A DNA stretch of 64,000 nucleotides from Lewinellaceae bacterium (GTDB lineage Bacteria; Bacteroidota; Bacteroidia; Chitinophagales; Saprospiraceae). Shown in pieces: positions 58,555 to 64,000 of this stretch; position 1 is the stretch's first letter, and the number at the start of each line of letters is the position of its first letter. A model generated the notes under the pieces. It was not told where the DNA came from, did not search any database, and saw only the letters and a list, made by a program, of their open reading frames with translations. Where the stretch lies: the NCBI GenBank assembly GCA_020636375.1, contig JACJXZ010000006.1, positions 186,001-250,000 of the forward strand. The letters are read 5' to 3'. A program made the position numbers and the translations under genes.

Positions 58555-60087
58555 TCAAAGCTCCTCCACCAGCCACTCCGTCACCTTCTTTTCTGCTGTG
58601 GAAAAATTGACGCCGACCGCGATCTTCTGCTTGGGGGAATCCCTATAAGGGGTGAGATATCCTCTGTCTTTTATCTGCTGCCGGGCTTCTTCGGCTGTTT
58701 TGTCCAGCTTGAACTCGAAGGCGTAGATGTGATCCGCAGTATGCACAAGGGCGTCGCAACGGCCTTTGGAGGTGTGTACTTCCGATTGGATGTACGTTCC
58801 CAGCAGGGAGAACATGAGGTGGATCAGCGCATGGTAGAAATGCTCATTCTCCTTTTGCCATAGGTCGTATGGAATGCTGCTGAATGTTGAATTGATTGCC
58901 TCAATAGCACTTGCAATGTCGTTGGCCTCCAGCGCCTTTGTAATGGCAACTGCCGGCGCCAGGGCATTGCCGGAAAGGGTGTCGCGATATACATTCAGCA
59001 GATATTGCTGTAGTGAAAAGCGCACTTCTTCATTGGGGTACCTCAGGTGATAAACCCTAAAGCGTTCATCGTAAAAATCAATGGTGAGATAACCGGTTTG
59101 AAAGAGGACGGTGATCGGGTCCAGCCTTTTGAAATCAAATGCGGAGAGTTGGTGTTCCGAAGCTTCTATGTGTCCTATATCGTAGTAGCGATGTTTGCGC
59201 ATTTCCTTTACCAGGAAGGTAGGCGTGCCGGTTTCGAACCAGAAATTTTGAAATCGTTTGCCAGAAAGGAAGCCGAGCAATGAAAATGGATTGTACACTT
59301 TGCTTTCTCCAGTCCAGGAGTAGCCGTTATACCAGCGTTTGACCTGATTGATAAGTTCGTCGAAAGTCAGGTTGTTTTTTTCGGCTGCCTGCTGCAACGG
59401 CTCTTCGAAGTAAGCTTCCAACTCCTCCTGGGTAATTCCCAAAAGCTTTTCTGTAAGGTCGGCAAGCGATATATTGTGGAGGTTGTTGAGATCTGAAAAA
59501 ATGCTCACTTTGGAAAAAGCGGAAACGCCTGTGATGAAGACAAGCTCCAGATAAGGATCACTGTCTTTCAGGACAGAATAAAAACTCTTGAGTATTTCCC
59601 GGTTGGCTTCTGCTTTGGGCACATCTTCAAGGTAATCGATGATGGGCTTGTCGTATTCATCGATCAGCAGGACGGCTTTTCTTTCTTTGGCAGCTTTGAT
59701 AATCAACTCCTTAAATTTCAGGTCGTATGAATCCTCCTGCAATTCTATGCCCAGGTCCGCCGCTGTTTCCGAAAGCATCTTGTGAATGGCCGGCTCCAGC
59801 CCAAGAGTCCGCACCCCCTGGCTGCTGAATTTCAGCCAGATCACCGGGTGTGTCTTTCCCCAATCCCAGTGATCTTCTACCCACAACCCCTCGAACAGCT
59901 GCCGGCTGCCGGAGTACAACTCGTTGATCGTCGACAACAAAAGGGATTTGCCGAAGCGGCGGGGCCGGGACAGAAAATAATAATTGCCGCTTTGAAGTAA
60001 ACGATGGATTTGTTCGGTCTTATCTACATAGACGTAGCCGCCTTCGCGCAGCTTACCGAAATCCTGTATGCCGATGGGGTATTTCAT
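58555..60087 (-). CDS. AAA-ATPase-like / PD-(D/E)XK nuclease family protein
   Basis: A 510-residue protein starting MKYPIGIQDFGKLREGGYVY. The N-terminal ATPase (PF09820-like) has 'YVDKTEQIHRLLQ', an atypical P-loop region SRPRRFGKSLLLST, and VLLIDEYDKPI. The C-terminal PDDEXK_9-like nuclease domain carries 'GRCDALVHTADHIYAFEFKL'. The family is very common and expanded in Bacteroidota; function is uncertain, with defence or mobile-element links proposed. The frame is open to 60159, but the Met at 60087 begins the conserved start. Somewhat lower GC than neighbours. Apparently a stand-alone gene. Confidence 0.88.
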   Translation of the reverse strand: MKYPIGIQDFGKLREGGYVYVDKTEQIHRLLQSGNYYFLSRPRRFGKSLLLSTINELYSGSRQLFEGLWVEDHWDWGKTHPVIWLKFSSQGVRTLGLEPAIHKMLSETAADLGIELQEDSYDLKFKELIIKAAKERKAVLLIDEYDKPIIDYLEDVPKAEANREILKSFYSVLKDSDPYLELVFITGVSAFSKVSIFSDLNNLHNISLADLTEKLLGITQEELEAYFEEPLQQAAEKNNLTFDELINQVKRWYNGYSWTGESKVYNPFSLLGFLSGKRFQNFWFETGTPTFLVKEMRKHRYYDIGHIEASEHQLSAFDFKRLDPITVLFQTGYLTIDFYDERFRVYHLRYPNEEVRFSLQQYLLNVYRDTLSGNALAPAVAITKALEANDIASAIEAINSTFSSIPYDLWQKENEHFYHALIHLMFSLLGTYIQSEVHTSKGRCDALVHTADHIYAFEFKLDKTAEEARQQIKDRGYLTPYRDSPKQKIAVGVNFSTAEKKVTEWLVEEL

Positions 60088-60320
60088 GGTTTCAAAGATA
60101 AGTTTTTTTGAGTGCAAAGGCCAGACAACATTCTGGTAATGTAGCAATTCTGCTAACAAGGAATAAAACGTAACATAAATTTAACACTGCACAGTTGTCC
60201 GGCACTCGGAAATGAGCCATCTTAAATATGTCAAATTACCCTTGATAACACAACTACTCCCCAAACGCAACTCTTAAACCGATATATTATGTTGACATTG
60301 AAGCTTTTACCCTCCCTCCG

Positions 60321-60439
60321 GGCTACCCGTCTAACGTTGGACAGCCGGGTGGATCCCGTACAACGTACACCACCTAGGACTGCCGTTGGCCCCGTACAAC
60401 GTACACAACCCCGGCAACTTTTGTCCAACGTTAGACGGA
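60321..60439. mobile_element. MITE-like element 1 in the adhesin signal peptide
   Basis: 16-base perfect terminal inverted repeats CCGTCTAACGTTGGAC (60327-60342) and its complement (60423-60438). Flanking 13-base direct repeats TACCCTCCCTCCG lie at 60308-60320 and 60440-60452. An internal 'cccgtacaacgtacac' occurs twice. No coding capacity for a transposase. Confidence 0.7.
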
Positions 60440-60478
60440 TACCCTCCCTCCGATATTTTATTTTGCTTTCATTGCTAA

Positions 60479-60637
60479 GGGCTTGCGCAGAAATAAACGG
60501 TACAGAATAGAGGAAGTTATTTTGTGCGCTGGCAAGGCGCCAAACGTAGGCATAGCCGGAGCTACGGCGAGGCTTGGCAACGCCGCCAGCGTGCAAAAGA
60601 ACGACTCTAAATGGAGTGTTTATTTTTGCGCAAGCCC
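60479..60637. mobile_element. MITE-like element 2 in the adhesin signal peptide
   Basis: 20-base terminal inverted repeats GGGCTTGCGCAGAAATAAAC (60479-60498) and, at 60618-60637, its complement with one mismatch. A TAA duplication flanks it (60476-60478 and 60638-60640). It introduces a stop codon at 60508-60510. Confidence 0.75.
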
Positions 60638-62660
60638 TAAGCAGTGTACACTGGCTCCCGGCTCAGGTGCTGCTCAACGAAAACTTCGAAACCCTATCCT
60701 GTACGTAAGGCTGTGGAGGGGTTGGTGACATCGACATTGACAACCCCAATGCAAATTGCCTGAACAATTGGACGGTCTGGTTTGGTACGCCTAGTGTTAA
60801 TAACAATGCTAACCTTCCGCCAATTCAAGGGAACAACTTCATGCAATTGAGATATGGTACGGACAACCCCTCTGATGACAACCTCGTTGGAGAGGGGGCT
60901 ATTGCCGCTTGAGCGGAAATAAGTGAAGGGGACCAGGTATACGTTTCTTTTTATGCCTTTTATCAGGGCACCAACCTGGGAGGCGACGGCCTTGTAGAGT
61001 TGAGTGTACACCTTAGCAACAATATTGGAACAGTCAATAACCCTTTAGGAGACTGTCTGCAGACTATCCCTTCTCTTGCATTTGACCCCAATCAATTAGT
61101 TATAGATGTATCCCCTGATGCAGCAGGCAGCGGCTGGGTACAGTTTGGCATGCTGGTATGTGCTGATGATGATTATGGCCAGCTTCTTTTTTCCATCAAT
61201 TCGCCAATGGGGTCAGATATGGATAATGGTGACAATGGCAGTTTTTACATCGACCTGGTAAATGTGCAGAACATCACCAACTCCTGTTGTTCACTAGCTG
61301 AAAGTTTTACCCTCGTGCCGGGAGGAACAGCCGATAACCTGATAGCTAATGGTTTTCTGGAGCCTGCAGCTACGTCTGCAAGTACTCCGCAGTTTTTATA
61401 TATTACGGATGATATCGTTTTTGATAACGATGTGGCAACCTATACCTTCGCTACCGGATCTGAATTGGTTTTCGCACCCGGAGTGGAAATGGCCATTGAG
61501 GACGGCGCGAAGGTAGAAATACGCGGTTCTACGCTTTCTGGTTGTGAAGAGATGTGGAAAGGCGTAACCGTCAGGGCAGAGAGCCAGCTGGCTTTCTTTA
61601 CCAACATCATCTCAGATGCCCAATACGCTATACAGATAGAGGATGACTGTACCATCGACATCATTGGCAACCAGTTTTACAACAATTACATCGGCATTTA
61701 TAAACCTGCTATGGGCGCCAGTACTGCCATTAACCAACCTTTCCCGATTTACCTCAATTTCTTTGCAACGACAAGTAGTTTGTTGCCTCCTTTCGAGGGC
61801 CAATTCCCTGAACCTGGAGAGGTAGGCTTTGCCGGCGCCTTCGTTGAAGATTGCCGGTTCATCGAGTTTGGGCGGGAATCGGACCTGCTGGGCGCCACTG
61901 TGTTCAGCAACCTGAAAAATGGCATTTTGGCTTTTCAATCCGGCATAAAAGTACACAGGGCTCAAATCAGTTCATTGGATGGCGATTTCAATGCCACCAC
62001 AATAGCAAACCCGCCCCTGGAGGGCTTAGGGGTAGCCATTTTTGATGGCAGGCTTACCATCGTCAACCGGTCTAGTTTTGATGGAATGGTTAGGGCTATC
62101 CATTTGGAAGGTACTTCAGTTGACAAGGGGACGCCGAGCATATTCCTTAAAGGGAATGAAGCAGGGAATATTGAGGACGGCATTGTTATTATCAACTCAG
62201 CCTTCGGCCCGATCAATATTCTGGACAACCAGTTCTTTTTTCATCAATATGGCATCCTTTTGCAAGATGCTTTTAGTACCTTCCAGTCCTATGTGATCAA
62301 AGACAATGAATTGGGAATGGTAGCGGAAGGCCCGGGTTATCCCATCAGAGCCGGTATCCGGGTTTCCAACAATCCTTTCGTGGCTGACAACCGGGAAAAG
62401 TCCATCTTAGACAATACCATCAATATACAGGATGAAAAAGGCTGTGGAAGCTGTGTTGCATTGGGGAGCTAAGCCAGCCCAAACCCTCGAAGTATTTAAT
62501 ATACAAGGGCAGCCACTTGCCCGGTATACTTTGGATCCGGAAGCCCGGCAATACCGTCTGCCCCTAAACCAATTCTCAAGCGGCATTTACCTACTGCGCC
62601 TTACCCTTGTCAATGGCAAAACCCTAACAGCGAGGCTGGTGAAATAAATTGATTTACTGT

Positions 62661-62708
62661 CAGGCCTTGCTGAAGCAATTTCGCTTCAGCAAGGCCTGCT
62701 TATTTTAC
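62661..62708 (+). terminator. Strong Rho-independent terminator after the adhesin remnant
   Basis: A perfect 16-bp stem CAGGCCTTGCTGAAGC (62661-62676) / GCTTCAGCAAGGCCTG (62683-62698) with a 6-base loop, followed by CTTATTTTA. Confidence 0.85.
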
Positions 62709-62712
62709 AACT

Positions 62713-64000
62713 ATGAAAAAATTTTACCATCTCATCTTTTTCCTGCACTTATCAATTCTATCTTTGGCTCAGTTGCACGACTATACCTGGGTTTTAGGAT
62801 ATGGTGGCGGCCCTGCTACTGCCGATAATGATACTTTTGGCTTGTCCATCTTGGATTTTACTGGGGAACAGCTTTTTATTAGTGACAATCAAGATGGAGA
62901 GTGTAATTTCAGAAGTAACAATGTTAGTTATAGTGATTCAAATGGAAAGTTAATTTTAACTTCAGACGGGCTAAATCTATATAATGGGGCATTTGAGGTT
63001 TTGAACAATGGCGCAAATTGGTTCTCTGGGTCATTGAGTGGAGGTTGGCGTTATCCACAATCAGGATTAGTTTTGCCAGCACCTAGTAATGAAAATTGGC
63101 ATTATCTTCTAAACCTTGAAGTTGGATATGCTCAAATACCATCCCTTGAAATAATTGGAGAAGGTTTATTCCTTTCCATATTTGAAATCATTGACAATTC
63201 TGGATATGGAGAAATATTAATTCGTAAAGAATCTCTGCTTAAGGATACAATTGATGTTGGCAAGTTAAGCGCTTGCCGCCATGCGAATGGCCGAGACTGG
63301 TGGGTAATAATACCAGAGTGGGAAAGCAACCGATACCACCGTTACTTACTTACACCCTTTGGTGTGGATACAGTCGGCATTCAGGAAATCGGCGAGCCGG
63401 TGCCTTCTGGTTTGGGGCAGGCTCTTTTTTCGCCGGATGGCACTAAACATATACGCTATAATGGGATTAGTGATCAAGAAGGTGAGTATACTACTATTTA
63501 TGATTTTGACCGCTGTACCGGAGAATTAAGCAACTTCCGGCAGTTTAACTATCCACAGGGCGGCCCTGCTGGAGGTGCTGCCTTTTCCAAAAACTCCAGG
63601 TACCTTTATACGACTTCTTCTATTTATATCTATCAGTACGACCTCTGGGCGGACGACATTGAGGCCAGCCGCACTCTTATTGCCGAATACGATGGCTACC
63701 TCAATTTCCTGCCTACTACCTTTTACCAGGCGCAACTTGGGCCGGACGGCAAGATCTACATTTGTGCTTCCAACGGCGTACGCAGCCTGCATGTCATCCA
63801 CAACCCGGATGCCGCCTGCCCGGCCTGCGGGGTGGAGCAGCATGGCATCGCCCTGCCCACCTACAATGCCTTTTCCATCCCCAACCAGCCCAACTACCGC
63901 CTCGGCCCCATAGACGGCAGCCCCTGCGATACGCTGGGCATCGACAACATCCCCCTGGCGCGCTGGCGCTATAGCCAGGATACGCTGGCGCCGCTGCAGG
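62713..64000 (+). CDS. Secreted T9SS-type surface protein, partial (runs off the window)
   Basis: Open from the ATG at 62713 to the window edge (429 residues so far, no stop). It has a signal peptide at residues 1-20 (ending LSLAQ). A beta-propeller-like part follows, with 'ALFSPDGTKHIRYNG', 'AAFSKNSRYLYTTSS' and 'AQLGPDGKIYICASNG', a pattern common in Saprospiraceae proteins that carry T9SS tails. The C-terminal sorting domain would lie beyond the window. GC content rises sharply after about 63650. Role: probably a surface or secreted protein; no enzyme motif seen. Confidence 0.8.
   Translation, partial: MKKFYHLIFFLHLSILSLAQLHDYTWVLGYGGGPATADNDTFGLSILDFTGEQLFISDNQDGECNFRSNNVSYSDSNGKLILTSDGLNLYNGAFEVLNNGANWFSGSLSGGWRYPQSGLVLPAPSNENWHYLLNLEVGYAQIPSLEIIGEGLFLSIFEIIDNSGYGEILIRKESLLKDTIDVGKLSACRHANGRDWWVIIPEWESNRYHRYLLTPFGVDTVGIQEIGEPVPSGLGQALFSPDGTKHIRYNGISDQEGEYTTIYDFDRCTGELSNFRQFNYPQGGPAGGAAFSKNSRYLYTTSSIYIYQYDLWADDIEASRTLIAEYDGYLNFLPTTFYQAQLGPDGKIYICASNGVRSLHVIHNPDAACPACGVEQHGIALPTYNAFSIPNQPNYRLGPIDGSPCDTLGIDNIPLARWRYSQDTLAPLQ

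Larger units (their letters stand above)
60289..62647 (+). pseudogene. Decayed T9SS beta-helix adhesin with two small insertions
   Basis: Removing two inverted-repeat elements (60321-60452 and 60479-60640, each a multiple of three with its flanking duplication) rebuilds a signal peptide that reads MLTLKLLPSLRYFILLSLL and then ...PAQVLLNENFE, in frame with what follows. The frame is then broken by TAA at 60706 and TGA at 60910. The main intact stretch, 60913-62472, encodes a parallel beta-helix-like repeat region ('MAIEDGAKVEIRGSTLSGCE', 'NQFYNNYIGIYKP'). The T9SS type-A sorting tail ('LEVFNIQGQPLARYTLD', 'SGIYLLRLTLVNGKTLTARL') lies in another frame at about 62455-62647, as though an internal deletion had removed the connecting part. 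The stretch from 61000 can be read from a TTG but would lack a signal peptide. Confidence 0.75.

Noticed and set aside
60289..60510. Independent 73-codon gene
   Set aside because: It is the disrupted start of the adhesin, running through one inverted-repeat element and ending inside the second.

Overview
The window is a chromosomal piece of a GC-rich member of the Bacteroidota, probably a Saprospiria-type bacterium (Lewinella/Phaeodactylibacter-like). The case rests on family content: type IX secretion (T9SS) sorting domains and a PorP/SprF protein, a type VI secretion system of the Bacteroidota-specific subtype iii, a CDC-like pore-former, and promoters of the Bacteroidota form TTG-N19/20-TAnnTTTG upstream of the rRNA operon and of rpsF. 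The species is inferred from families, not from an alignment.

Layout. 1-7.3 kb: a lipoprotein of the cholesterol-dependent cytolysin superfamily, two arrays of hairpin-rich repeats flanking a DUF559 nuclease-like gene, then sufU, sufS and a GH18-like gene on the minus strand. 7.4-13.2 kb: a complete rRNA operon on the minus strand (16S, tRNA-Ile, tRNA-Ala, 23S, 5S) with three tandem promoter matches upstream and a terminator downstream. 13.3-20.7 kb: a small membrane protein, a Gfo/Idh/MocA oxidoreductase, a lipoprotein, a polyprenyl-phosphate sugar transferase and an M16 peptidase; the last two carry apparent frameshifts.

21.2-33.2 kb: eight genes on one strand with short or overlapping junctions. 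They encode an E1-like activating enzyme, a ubiquitin-like protein ending Gly-Gly-Cys, an E2-like conjugating enzyme with its HPN and Cys, a single-pass membrane protein, a membrane-anchored JAMM isopeptidase (one apparent frameshift), a multi-pass protein with a RING-like Cys/His cluster and an FHA domain, an Ig-like surface protein with a T9SS type-B-like tail, and a PorP/SprF-like outer-membrane protein. This is the strongest candidate in the window for an unusual system: a ubiquitin-like pathway tied to the envelope and possibly to T9SS.

33.2-56.6 kb: an M23 peptidase on the minus strand, then a T6SS-iii locus. The effector part holds a TPR protein, a PAAR-like/Rhs toxin, a putative immunity protein, an M23-like protein, a short membrane peptide, a coiled-coil protein and a CHAP/NlpC-like protein. 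The structural part is ClpV, TssB, TssC, Hcp, VgrG, TssE, TssF, TssG, TssN, TssK and TssO. The 3' half of the Rhs gene and its immunity gene are AT-rich, as expected of exchanged effector tips.

56.8-64 kb: the ribosomal protein operon rpsF-rpsR-rplI, an AAA-ATPase/PD-(D/E)XK gene, a decayed T9SS adhesin carrying two small inverted-repeat insertions in or next to its signal peptide, and the start of another secreted protein that runs off the window. Several intergenic gaps hold short tandem repeats or dispersed repeats. Four otherwise normal-looking reading frames are broken by indels or stops, which may be real decay or sequencing error.
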